Source: an uncultured Garciella sp.
Lineage (GTDB): Bacteria; Bacillota; Clostridia; Eubacteriales; Garciellaceae
Direction of reading: 5' to 3'
DNA: 20,428 bases
Assembly (NCBI GenBank): GCA_900555725.1
Contig: USMD01000023.1
Coordinates: 1 to 20,428 of the forward strand
Part shown: piece by piece, positions 1 to 7,494 of the stretch
How positions within the stretch are numbered: position 1 is the first letter of the stretch
Layout: each line of letters opens with the position of its first letter
Made by a program: the position numbers and the translations under genes
Notes under the pieces: generated by a model
What the model was told of the DNA's origin: nothing
What the model saw: only the letters and a program-made list of their open reading frames with translations
The model's database searches: none

Positions 1-46
1 TACACGCGTAAGATCGTCGGCAGCGTCAGATGTGTATAAGAGACAG
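1..46 (+). other. Sequencing adapter (P5 end, i5 index, Nextera Read 1)
   Basis: Not genomic. Bases 28-46 are the Tn5 mosaic end AGATGTGTATAAGAGACAG. Bases 14-27 are TCGTCGGCAGCGTC, the Nextera Read 1 tail. Bases 6-13 (GCGTAAGA) match a standard Nextera i5 index, and 1-5 (TACAC) are the end of the P5 primer. Genomic sequence starts at about 47, so an ORF reading through this stretch has a false N-terminus. Confidence 0.97.
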
Positions 47-82
47 ATATTAACAGGTAAATTTGTCAAGGAGGAAGATATA

Positions 83-403
83 ATGTATAGAGATGAGATT
101 TTAGAAAAGGCTAAAAAAGAAAACTTATTTAATGACGAAGTCAAAAACAATAAAAACAAAAAAGGTAATCAATGGGGTGTATCAGCAACTAGCATAGTTA
201 TACTTATAATTATGATTATAAATTATATGAATGATAAAGATATTAGTCATCTATTCATTATATATGGAGCATATATAGGATTTGAAAATTTTGGAAAATA
301 TTTTGCTAACAAAGAAAAATTAGACTTAATATCTGCCATTGCGGGATTATTAGTTGCGGTTGGATCTTTTTTGATATGGTTGGTTGATTTATGGAACTTT
401 TAA
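83..403 (+). CDS. Small membrane protein, DUF6442-like
   Basis: This is a 106-residue protein with a charged cytoplasmic-type N-terminus (MYRDEILEKAKKEN) followed by three hydrophobic segments at roughly residues 32-48, 53-69 and 82-104. The start is ATG 83 because AAGGAGG lies at 68-74, eight bases upstream; the longer reading begins inside adapter. The 'EILEKAKKEN' opening and three-helix layout resemble the DUF6442 family, which commonly sits beside a short Xre regulator, as here. The molecular function of that family is unknown. It overlaps the next gene by 13 bases, so translation is probably coupled. Family assignment is from memory of the sequence pattern; the membrane topology is seen directly. 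Confidence 0.8.
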   Translation: MYRDEILEKAKKENLFNDEVKNNKNKKGNQWGVSATSIVILIIMIINYMNDKDISHLFIIYGAYIGFENFGKYFANKEKLDLISAIAGLLVAVGSFLIWLVDLWNF

Positions 404-597
404 TATTAAAAAATAGATTAAAAGAAACAAGGAATCAAAAAAATTTATCCCAACAAAAATTAGCTGATATGGTTGGTGTTTCTAGGAATACTATAAGTTC
501 AATTGAGACAGGACAATTTAATCCTACTGCTAAATTAGCTCTAATTTTATGTATAGCTTTGGACAAAAAATTTGAGGAGTTATTTTACTTTGATTAA
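391..597 (+). CDS. Xre-family HTH transcriptional regulator (68 aa)
   Basis: This is a short single-domain DNA-binding protein. A Cro/C1-type helix-turn-helix fills nearly the whole length: the N-terminal LKETRNQKNLSQQKLADM is followed by the recognition helix VSRNTISSIETG and the family-typical ending 'NPTAKLALILCIALDKKFEELF'. It belongs to the minimal stand-alone Xre regulators that usually accompany a small membrane protein, here the gene it overlaps by 13 bases. No strong ribosome site precedes ATG 391, which fits translational coupling. The probable role is autoregulation of the pair; targets cannot be read from the sequence. Confidence 0.88.
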   Translation: MELLILKNRLKETRNQKNLSQQKLADMVGVSRNTISSIETGQFNPTAKLALILCIALDKKFEELFYFD

Positions 598-865
598 AAT
601 GACCAAATATATGCAGTAAACAACATAAATTTATTTAAATGAGATTAAGATACATTATTTATAATAAAGCGTCATTAGATACTATATTTACTTTTCTGAG
701 TTCTACATAAATGTAATTATGACAAATTCACTAAAACACATAGAACCGTTGATTTTACTAGGATAGGGTAGGTCTTATACTTTATCCTTTTTTGTTTTTC
801 TTCTTTGGGTTTGTCATAAGTTTTGATATCATTATATTATGACAAATCGTTAAATGAGGTGGAAA
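598..865 (+). promoter_or_regulatory. Integrase promoter with inverted repeat TTTGTCATAA / TTATGACAAA
   Basis: This gene-free stretch contains three copies of a 10-bp word. TTATGACAAA lies at 717-726 and 837-846, and its inverse TTTGTCATAA at 810-819. The inner pair forms a perfect inverted repeat with a 17-bp spacer. It coincides with a plausible promoter: -35 TTGTCA at 811-816, -10 TATTAT at 835-840, 18-bp spacing. The ribosome site GAGGTGG (857-863) follows just before the integrase-type ATG 866. A weak hairpin (AGGATA about 761, TATCCT about 784, then a T run) may end the Xre operon. Binding by the integrase or an excisionase is inference. Confidence 0.55.
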
Positions 866-1600
866 ATGAAAGCAGTTGAACCAATTAGGGATATTAAAAA
901 AGTTAATGCTATGAAAAATTATTTAAAGGGGAAGGATATTCGAGATTATGCTATGTTTGTTTTAGGGATTAATGTGGCTCTAAGAATTTCGGATCTACTT
1001 CAGATTAAATGGAGTGATGCTTTAAAGGAAAATAAAAAGACTTTTAAAGAATTAAATTTAATAGAGAAGAAAACTAAGGATGGCAGCGGTTTTGATTTTT
1101 GTCAAGAGATTAGAAGAACAAGCAACACCCTTATTGTCTTTTTAACGGCCTGTGATCAAGAGGTGGAGGTTGTAACTGGATTGGACATAGGAGGAGACGG
1201 TTATATCACCAAACCCTTTAGCCTAACCATTCTTATTTCAAAAATTAATGCCTTACTGAGGAGAAATGTGCCCTCAACTCTTGAAAAAATCACTTCTAAG
1301 GATCTGGAATTTTTCCCGGGAAGGATGGTACTAACCAAAAAAGGGCGGGAGATAGTCTTAAGCAAGAAAGAACTTAAGCTTTTGACCTATCTTATGAAAA
1401 ATCCTCAGCAGATTATTGCCAAGGAGCAATTGCTGTCCCAACTATGGGATATGGAAGGGAACTTTGTGGACCCCAATACGGTGGCGGTAAATGTGCGAAG
1501 ACTACGGGAAAAAATTGAGGATGACCCCTCCAATCCTTCCTATATTAAGACTGTACGGGGAATTGGCTATGTGTGGAATCAAGGATGTGATCGTCTATGA
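866..1600 (+). pseudogene. Chimeric ORF: tyrosine-integrase start fused to OmpR-type response regulator end
   Basis: Residues 1 to about 70 (MKAVEPIRDIKK..., LGINVALRISDLLQIKWSD) are the N-terminal part of a short clostridial tyrosine recombinase; the catalytic Arg/His/Tyr residues of its C-terminal half are absent. Near base 1080 the frame passes without a break into the second half of a receiver domain (DGSGFDF, FLTA, ITKPF), then a complete winged-helix DNA-binding domain ending GYVWNQ. The phospho-acceptor Asp and the front of the receiver are missing, so phosphorylation control must be lost even if the protein is made. ATG 866 is chosen because GAGGTGG lies just upstream and overlaps the alternative ATG at 854. 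It overlaps the following kinase ORF by ATGA, the normal RR-HK arrangement. The response-regulator part resembles BceR-type regulators. A deletion joining two genes is the simplest reading. Confidence 0.85.
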
Positions 1601-3399
1601 AATTAAGAAGGGAGCCTATGGCTAGGAAAAGTCTTCTGCTTCTTCTCGTTGGATTTTTTGTGATTACCCTAATACTTATTGGAATTCTTTTTATCTTATT
1701 AAGCAATGACCAGATAACTAAAACACAGTTAAAAAGGATTATAGAAATAAATATGGGATTATTTTTTTTAGGGGCTGGGGGCAATCTCCTTTTATTTCTC
1801 TATATGGCTAAAAAGTCTTTGCAAAAATTTGAGGGAATTTCCTTTGCCATCGACCGAATAATGGATGGAGATATGTCCCTTATTACAGATCCCCTTGTCC
1901 ATGAGGAAGGAATTTTATCCCGCTTAGAATTTCAATTTTATCAGCTGGGTAGAAGAATGCAATTAAACCTGGAGGAACTAAATTGGGAAAAGGAAAACAT
2001 TAAATCCCTAGTAGCTGATATTTCCCATCAGATTAAAACTCCCTTAGCTTCTATAAAGATGTTTAATGATATGCTATTGGAAGAGGACTTAAGCCCCTAG
2101 GAAAGGCATGAGTTTCAACAAAATATAGGGAGTGAGGTGGACAAACTTCAGTGGTTGTCCCATTCCCTCATTAAAATCTCCCGATTAGAGGCAGGGGTGA
2201 TGGAGATAAAAAAGGTCAATGGAAACATTAAGGAAACTCTTCTCAAGGCGGTAAATGCCATTTATTTAAAGGCTCTAGAAAAAAATATTCAAGTGGGGCT
2301 GGAGAATATAGAAAGCATATCCATTAGTCATGATCCCAAATGGACCATTGAGGGAAAAAGTGGATTCTCCTTTCAAGGGCAGGATAAGGGATATACCCTC
2401 ATTCGCAGTACCCTATTGGGATTGTCCCAGAAAAAGCTAAAACCCTTGAAAAATAGTTTATCACCAGGGAAACTTCCCTCCTCCAGTAAAGATGAGTTGC
2501 AAGCTCTACTTTATCTTCCTAAGGTCACTGAAAGAGGAACTTTCTATGGACCACCGGAGGAGATCACCTGTGAACCTATCCTTAATTTAAGGGTGGGAGA
2601 TAAAATCAAACTCACTTATCCTCAGAGAGGCTATGAACAATTGGTAGAAAATTATAGCTTAATCATGGACTATGAAAGGTATAGGGACTTCTATGTAAGC
2701 AGGGAGGTTGTTATAACAGGAATAGTTGATGAGCTGCCGGTGAAGGATAATTTTCACCTGGGATTTAGCAATCTTCCCTACCTCTTAATTCGAGAAGAGG
2801 ATTTTAAGGAACTTACAGGAATAGAGGGCTACCGTATTCTCAGCATTGATATGAGGGACAATGTTTCAGAGAAAGAATATCAGGAATTAAGAAAGAGGGT
2901 ACAGCAACTGGCTAAGACTATTCCAGGAACTAATCCAATAGATGAAGTGGAACAACAAAAAAGCATAAATAGGCTGGGGCGACAGACTAAAACCTTGCGA
3001 AATACCATTGCAGGCATCCTGATCTTTATTAGTGGATTAAGTATTTATAATAATATTAGCTATAATCTTCTTTCCCATTTAAGGAAATATGGAATTTTAA
3101 AGGCTGTCGGTCTTACGACAAAACAATTTAAAAGTATGATCCAATTTGAAGGACTAACTTATGGAACAATTTCTGCCTTCTTTGCCTGTAGCATTTCCTT
3201 TGCTATTCAGCTGGGACTTTTTCTATTCCATGCCTATATTAGCTCCTACCCCCTATATCATAAGCAATTTTTCCTAGATTGGAAGCCCTATATTCTTATA
3301 ATTGCTATTAATTTAGCCATCGGCTATTTGGCCACTCTAGGGCCTATTTCCCAGGTGAACAGGTTAGAAATTACAGAAGCTATAAGGACAGTAGAATGA
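1597..3399 (+). pseudogene. Chimeric ORF: BceS-like histidine kinase start (with internal TAG) fused to ABC permease end
   Basis: One reading frame spans two gene fragments. The first is a membrane histidine kinase with two transmembrane segments near residues 8-35 and 50-70, and an H-box around His144 (SHQIKTPLASIKMF). A TAG at 2098-2100 interrupts it at codon 168; the homologous reading resumes at once (ERHEFQQNIG, then a GTG at 2137). At about base 2352, after HDPKWTIE, the kinase stops before its ATPase domain. The frame continues as the C-terminal half of a BceB/FtsX-type permease: an extracellular domain, then about three membrane helices, including the stretch RKYGILKAVGLTTKQF. The rest of the kinase, the ATPase gene and the permease front are missing, whereas in intact loci the order is RR, HK, ATPase, permease. 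The locus probably once served antimicrobial-peptide resistance and is now non-functional. Confidence 0.85.
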
Positions 3400-3441
3400 A
3401 AGATATAACACTTAATGGAGATACAGAAAGGACAGAGACAG

Positions 3442-4056
3442 ATGGTATTTAGCAGTTTAACATTTTTATTTTTATTTCTACCCATTGTTCTTCTTTTCTA
3501 TTATTCCGTAGGGGAGAAATGGGAAAATGGGATTTTACTTCTAGCCAGTTTGTTTTTTTATGCCTGGGGAGAGCCAAGGCATATCTATCTTATGATATTT
3601 TCCATCCTAGTCAATTATTACTTTGGTCTTAAGATAGGGAAAGAGATCCATAGAAAGAAAAAGTTTTGGCTAGGGGTTACCCTTTTCTTTAATTTGTCCT
3701 TGTTGATTATTTTTAAGTATGCTAAATTTTTATTTGGCATAGGAGGTATTGCGCTACCCCTCGGAATATCCTTCTTTACCTTTCAGACCATGAGTTATGT
3801 CATAGATGTCTATAGGGGAGAGGAAAGGGTACAGAGGAATTTCTTTTCTCTAGCCTTGTACGTCAGTTTGTTTCCTCAGTTGGTGGCAGGGCCTATCGTA
3901 CGTTATCAGACCGTAGATCAGCAAATCTACAGGCGAGAGCATTCCTTGGATAAATTTGTCCAGGGGGTAAATCGCTTTATCGCTGGACTTTCTAAAAAGG
4001 TGATTTTGGCCAATCAATTGGCAGTGGTGGCCGATGGAGTGTTTATAATTGGTTGA
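3442..4056 (+). pseudogene. MBOAT O-acyltransferase, N-terminal fragment (AlgI/DltB-like)
   Basis: The start MVFSSLTFLFLFLPIVLLFYY, the FFYAWGEP motif, PLGISFFTFQTMSYVIDVYRG and LFPQLVAGPIVRY are hallmarks of membrane-bound O-acyltransferases that acylate exopolysaccharide. Only about 204 residues remain of a usual 460-480. The reading ends in a TGA just after ADGVF, before the catalytic His region, so the enzyme is dead. ATG 3442 is preferred over a start at 3415 because family members begin MVFSSLTFLF and AAAGGA lies about ten bases upstream. The ORF is directly followed, in another frame, by the tail of the protein that normally accompanies it. Confidence 0.85.
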
Positions 4057-4201
4057 TCCTAGAAATATCCAAAATATTGATATGGCCTATGAAGAAATCA
4101 TTGAAAATAGTCATGCGGATATAGTGCTGTTTATGTACAATAGTTCAGGTTTTGATTCTATGATCAAAGAGATGGTGGACAAAGGAATAAAAAGAGAGTG
4201 A
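4049..4201 (+). pseudogene. DHHW-family protein, C-terminal remnant
   Basis: Fifty codons read LVDPRNIQNIDMAYEEIIEN, then HADIVLFMYNSSGFDSM, and stop at TGA 4199-4201. This resembles the C-terminal end of DHHW/SGNH-like proteins encoded next to MBOAT acyltransferases in clostridial exopolysaccharide loci. There is no start of its own. It begins right at the break in the MBOAT ORF, one frame over, consistent with a deletion that removed the end of the MBOAT gene and most of this gene. Family assignment rests on pattern recall plus context. Confidence 0.6.
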
Positions 4202-4630
4202 CCTCTCGATCTTTTTTAATGATCAGTATTCCTATACATTTATTTTCCCCCTATGGATGTCTTCTCCCTATTCATAGAAAACATTTACTGCATGTTCCAG
4301 AATAAGCCTTTGTTCCTAAATAGCCAGCTTCTTCCAAAGCATTAAAGTATCATACTGTTTTTGAGATTGGATATGTCAGACTTTTACTCATGGTCTTCTA
4401 TTGATGATATAGTATTATTATTACCAATCAATCCATTACAAGTGCGGCCCTAGCCGTTTTCTTGTAAAAAAGCATAACTCTTAAAAAAATTTAGAGTGAA
4501 AGATGGACAAAGATTAGCATAATAACACTTTTTTCCGAAAGAGGGAATTTCCCTCTTTTATTTCTAAAGCGAACTTATAAAAAAAATAGAAAGCCTTGTT
4601 TACCTTGCCCTTAACAAAAAGTAAGAATAG
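4202..4630. other. Gene-free stretch, no coherent coding seen
   Basis: About 430 bases without a reading frame I could assign on either strand. Short minus-strand stretches between 4220 and 4400 look faintly protein-like but are broken by several stops. The only clear structure is the hairpin at 4538-4560, listed separately. It is probably decayed gene sequence between the exopolysaccharide remnants and the restriction-modification remnants. Confidence 0.5.
4538..4562 (+). terminator. Rho-independent terminator-like hairpin
   Basis: AAAGAGGGA (4538-4546) pairs perfectly with TCCCTCTTT (4550-4558) around a three-base loop and runs into a T-rich stretch. The A-rich left arm means it could also work on the minus strand. 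No intact gene directly precedes it; it may be a relic of a lost gene. Confidence 0.6.
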
Positions 4631-4726
4631 AATATAAATAAAGTCATCAAAGAATATCGTCAATCCCTAATCTCTGAAACAGTGACAGGGAAAATTGATG
4701 TAATGGACTATTGTAAGGGGGATTAA
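4631..4726 (+). pseudogene. Type I restriction specificity subunit (hsdS), C-terminal remnant
   Basis: The frame reads VIKEYRQSLISETVTGKIDV and then ends at TAA 4724-4726. 'KEYRQSLIS..VTGKIDV' is the very conserved end of HsdS proteins, which choose the target sequence of type I restriction-modification systems. Only about 31 codons survive, with no target-recognition domain and a stop just upstream, so it cannot function. Its stop lies two bases before the rhuM start, a typical spacing in type I loci that carry rhuM. Confidence 0.75.
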
Positions 4727-4727
4727 A

Positions 4728-5744
4728 ATGGAAAATGGAAACCTTGAACCCAAAAAGGGGGATATACTTTTCTATACCACGGAGGATGGCAATATCAACA
4801 TTGGCGTTTTGCTTTCTGAGGAAACTGTTTGGCTCACCCAGGCACAGATGATAGAGTTGTTTCAAAGAGATAGGTCTGTTATCTCAAGGCATATAAAAAA
4901 TATTTATGAAGAGGGAGAATTAGAAAAAGAATCAACGGTTGCAAAATATGCAATAGTTCAAAGTGAGGGAAATAGAGAAGTTCAGCGAGAAGTTATATAT
5001 TACAATCTAGATATGATTATCGCAGTAGAACATCGTGTCCGTTCCAAACAAGGTACGCAATTTAGACAATGGGCAACTAAGACTTTGAGAGAATACATTA
5101 TAAAAGGCTTTGTCCTTGATGATGAAAGATTAAAAAATGGGAAACATTTTGGAAAAGATTATTTCGATGAATTATTAGAAAGAATTCGTGAAATTAGAGC
5201 ATCGGAAAGAAGGTTTTACCAAAAGATTACCGATATTTATGTCTAGTGCAGTATAGATTATGATAGCAATTCAGACATAACAAAAAAATTCTATGCAACG
5301 GTTCAAAACAAACTTCACTTTGCAATCACAGGGCAAACGGCCGCTGAGATTATTCAAAGTAGAGCAGATGCTTCTAAAGCCAATAGGGGTTTAACAACAT
5401 GGAAGCATTCACCCCGAGGAAAAATATTAAAGTCAGATATTCATATAGCGAAAAACTATTTAAACAAAGAAGAAATAGAAGAACTCAATAGGATTGTCAA
5501 TATGTATCTTGACTATGCAGAAAATCAAGCAAAAAAACAAATCCCAATGAAAATGAAGGATTGGATAAATAAATTAGATGCCTTTTTACAATTCAATGAA
5601 TATGAACTTTTACAAGGAAAAGGAAAAATATCAGCAGAAGTGTCCAGAAAACTTGCGGATGAAGAATATGATAAGTTTAGAGTAAAGCAAGATAGAGAGT
5701 ATATATCAGATTTTGATAAGGAGACAGAAAAGTATTTGAAGTAA
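4728..5744 (+). pseudogene. RhuM-family protein, interrupted by one in-frame TAG
   Basis: The combined reading is 338 codons, about the full length of RhuM proteins (originally annotated as a virulence protein of Salmonella; often found inside type I restriction loci; biochemical role unknown). The N-terminal part (VWLTQAQMIELFQRDRSVIS, then HIKNIYEEGEL) is a winged-helix-like DNA-binding region. The C-terminal part (TGQTAAEII.SRAD, then KNYLNKEEIEELNRIV) follows in the same frame. The only lesion is TAG at 5244-5246 (codon 173), between KITDIYV and CSIDYDSNS, where relatives have a sense codon. A single CAG-to-TAG change would explain it. ATG 4728 has AAGGGGGA five bases upstream. Either a fresh nonsense mutation, a sequencing/PCR error, or TAG read-through; see findings. 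Confidence 0.85.
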
Positions 5745-5887
5745 TCTCTCCAAGATACCATATCGGAAGAATGTCCCAAAATGAAAAGTTTTTTATGAAG
5801 ATTCTTGAGGATAGGGAGTTTAAAGACATTATAATGAATTTTATGTTTGATGAAATTTATGAGGCTTTAAATCAAAAATTAAGATAA
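5744..5887 (+). pseudogene. Probable hsdR C-terminal remnant
   Basis: Directly after the rhuM stop, shifted in frame, about 47 codons read MSQNEKFFMKILEDREF, then MNFMFDEIYEAL, and end at TAA 5885-5887. There is no start codon with a ribosome site and no catalytic motif. Position after hsdS and rhuM, and the helical acidic tail, suggest the end of the restriction subunit HsdR of the same type I locus. I cannot confirm the family from this short piece. The front of the gene, and perhaps the last residues of rhuM, were probably removed by a deletion ending here. Confidence 0.4.
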
Positions 5888-5932
5888 AAAATAAAATTAT
5901 TTTTAGAATAAGTAGGAGGATATATTTATTAG

Positions 5933-6112
5933 ATGGGGGAAAGATTAATGAAAGAATCAGAGAATTCAAAAATGGCATTAGCATTAATTTTGGGTTGCCT
6001 TGCACTAGGTGCAGGATGTATAGGCTATGTGATACTAAGACAATGGATATTTCTGGTAGGTGGGATCATAGGATCTGCTCTAATTGCTCTAATACTGATA
6101 TTAAGAAAATGA
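5933..6112 (+). CDS. Small membrane protein, 59 aa, unknown family
   Basis: A 59-residue ORF with a polar N-terminus (MGERLMKESENSK) and two hydrophobic segments at about residues 14-34 and 37-57, the second ending in RK. AGGAGG lies at 5914-5919, 13 bases before ATG 5933; the alternative ATG 5948 has GGGGGA close upstream and would give 54 residues. An in-frame stop at 5930-5932 bounds it. It precedes the AraC-type regulator by about 70 bases on the same strand. I do not recognise the family. It is a credible short gene on spacing, start signal and helix pattern, but composition alone could mislead. Confidence 0.55.
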   Translation: MGERLMKESENSKMALALILGCLALGAGCIGYVILRQWIFLVGGIIGSALIALILILRK

Positions 6113-6181
6113 AATTAATTATAGATTTCATTTAGTTCTAAACAATAGAGAAACACGAATTAAGAGGTGAAGAATGGTGTG

Positions 6182-7393
6182 ATGAATGTGCAGTATTTTG
6201 AAAAAGAACAGATAATCAAGCAACTGAAAAAACAAATTAAAATAAATAAACACATCATTGGAGTTGCGGCAGGTTCTGGATTAACAGCAAAATATGCTGA
6301 AGAAGGTGGGGCTGATTTTATTTTGGCACTAAGTTCTGGTTTTTTTCGCCAAAAGGGTTTAAGCTCTCTTGCTGCATATTTGCCATTTTCAAATAGTAAC
6401 AGTACAGTTATGGAATTAGGATTGAAGGAATTACTGCCAAGAGCTAATAAAATTCCTGTGGTTTTTGGATTCATGGCCTCAGATCCGTCTAACGATTTAG
6501 AAACGTTTATTCAGAAAATTAAAGAAAATGGATTTGCTGGTATTAATAATTATCCAACAATTGGATTGATTGATGGCAAATACCGGGAGGCATTAGAAGA
6601 ACAGGGAATTTCATATAAGCAGGAAGTTGAAAGTATTTGCATTGCTAATAAATTAGGTTTGTTTACAGTTGCATTTGTTTTTGATAAAAAACAAGCGATT
6701 CAAATGATTGATGCAGGGGCTGATGTTATTTGTTTGCATTTGGGGTTAACTACTGGAGGAAAACTCGGTTCAAAACAAATACAATCATTACAATCCGTAA
6801 GAAAATTAACGCATGATATTTTTGAAGTAGTTACAGAAAAAAATCCAAACGTAATCAAGATGGTTTATGGTGGACCGGTAAATAAACCAGTGGATGTTCA
6901 ATTTATTTATGATGGTACTAATATTGATGGGTATATAGGCGGATCTGTTTTTGAAAGAATACCTACGGAACAAGTAGTTTTGCAGGTAACGCAATCTTTC
7001 AAAAAAACAAATGATATAAAATATGAAGAGCTTATTCAAAAAATCATTAGTGGATTCAGTTCATCAGATGATTATATTGATTTTATTAAAAGATATGTAG
7101 CCCTTCATTATAAGGAGGAATTATCTTTAAATGAAATTGCGGAAATTCTTCATATATCAAGGTCGTATTTAAGTACTTTATTCAAAAAGAATGTAGGTAT
7201 TTCGTTTACTGATTATTTAATAGATTTTCGACTCAACCGTGCATTGGAAATTTTCCAAGAAAAAAATTTGCCATTAACAACCGTTGCAGAATTGGTTGGA
7301 TATTCAAACTATGCTCAGTTTAGCAAAATCTTTAAGAAGCGAAAAGGAAAATCTCCTAGAGAATTTATTAAAACAAACATAAAGACAAGTTAA
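6182..7393 (+). CDS. AraC-family regulator with PEP-hydrolase-like TIM-barrel sensor domain
   Basis: This is a 403-residue two-domain protein. Residues about 12-275 align along their length with the PEP-hydrolase-family protein encoded at 8723 (shared blocks G.G[ST]G[IL]TAK..E.GGAD, N[FY]PT[IV]GLIDG, FD..QA..M..AGADV, GLTT.G..G, YGGP/HGGP and SS.ER or SVFER). Residues about 298-400 are a complete AraC-type double helix-turn-helix (LSLNEIAEILHISRSYLSTL, then TTVAELVGYSNYAQFSKIFK). Two conserved positions of the enzyme differ here: Tyr229 replaces His226 of CHGGP, and Phe54 replaces Arg52 of SGRYR. The barrel may therefore bind a ligand without turning it over; this is inference. GAGGTG at 6164-6169 favours the starts at GTG 6179 or ATG 6182 over 6167. 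The likely target is the downstream operon, from which it is separated by paired inverted boxes. Confidence 0.9.
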   Translation: MNVQYFEKEQIIKQLKKQIKINKHIIGVAAGSGLTAKYAEEGGADFILALSSGFFRQKGLSSLAAYLPFSNSNSTVMELGLKELLPRANKIPVVFGFMASDPSNDLETFIQKIKENGFAGINNYPTIGLIDGKYREALEEQGISYKQEVESICIANKLGLFTVAFVFDKKQAIQMIDAGADVICLHLGLTTGGKLGSKQIQSLQSVRKLTHDIFEVVTEKNPNVIKMVYGGPVNKPVDVQFIYDGTNIDGYIGGSVFERIPTEQVVLQVTQSFKKTNDIKYEELIQKIISGFSSSDDYIDFIKRYVALHYKEELSLNEIAEILHISRSYLSTLFKKNVGISFTDYLIDFRLNRALEIFQEKNLPLTTVAELVGYSNYAQFSKIFKKRKGKSPREFIKTNIKTS

Positions 7394-7422
7394 TCAAACG
7401 AAAGGTCATATACTTTTTAAAT

Positions 7423-7467
7423 AGAAAGCGTTATCATAAGAATTGTTAAGAAAATGATATCGTTTTC
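7423..7467 (+). promoter_or_regulatory. Candidate operator: inverted boxes and cre-like site before the Tm-1/PEP-hydrolase operon
   Basis: AAAGCGTTATCAT (7425-7437) and ATGATATCGTTTT (7454-7466) are inverted copies of one motif, identical at 11 of 13 positions, with 16 bases between. The second box lies inside an 18-bp near-palindrome, GAAAATGATATCGTTTTC (7450-7467), with one mismatched pair. The first box also matches the catabolite-response consensus for CcpA except at its first base (AGAAAGCGTTATCA at 7423-7436). Both lie 28-72 bases upstream of the operon start. Which protein binds, the AraC-type regulator or CcpA, cannot be told from sequence. Confidence 0.55.
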
Positions 7468-7494
7468 CTAAATTTGAAAAAGGAAGTGATATGT

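Noticed and set aside
32..82. Longer N-terminus for the first gene
   Set aside because: The added residues are encoded by the Tn5 mosaic end; the ribosome site at 68-74 points to ATG 83.
83..597. Toxin-antitoxin pair
   Set aside because: The overlap and small size fit, but a three-helix DUF6442-like protein with an Xre regulator is better explained as a common housekeeping-type pair; no toxin motif is seen.
854..1600. A genuine novel integrase-response regulator fusion protein
   Set aside because: The receiver lacks its phospho-acceptor Asp and front half, the integrase lacks its catalytic half, and two similar broken joins follow; decay or artefact is far more likely.
4220..4400. Minus-strand coding remnant (frame with EQRLILEHAVNVFYE)
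   Set aside because: Broken by several stops in about 50 codons and no family recognised; could be chance in AT-rich DNA.
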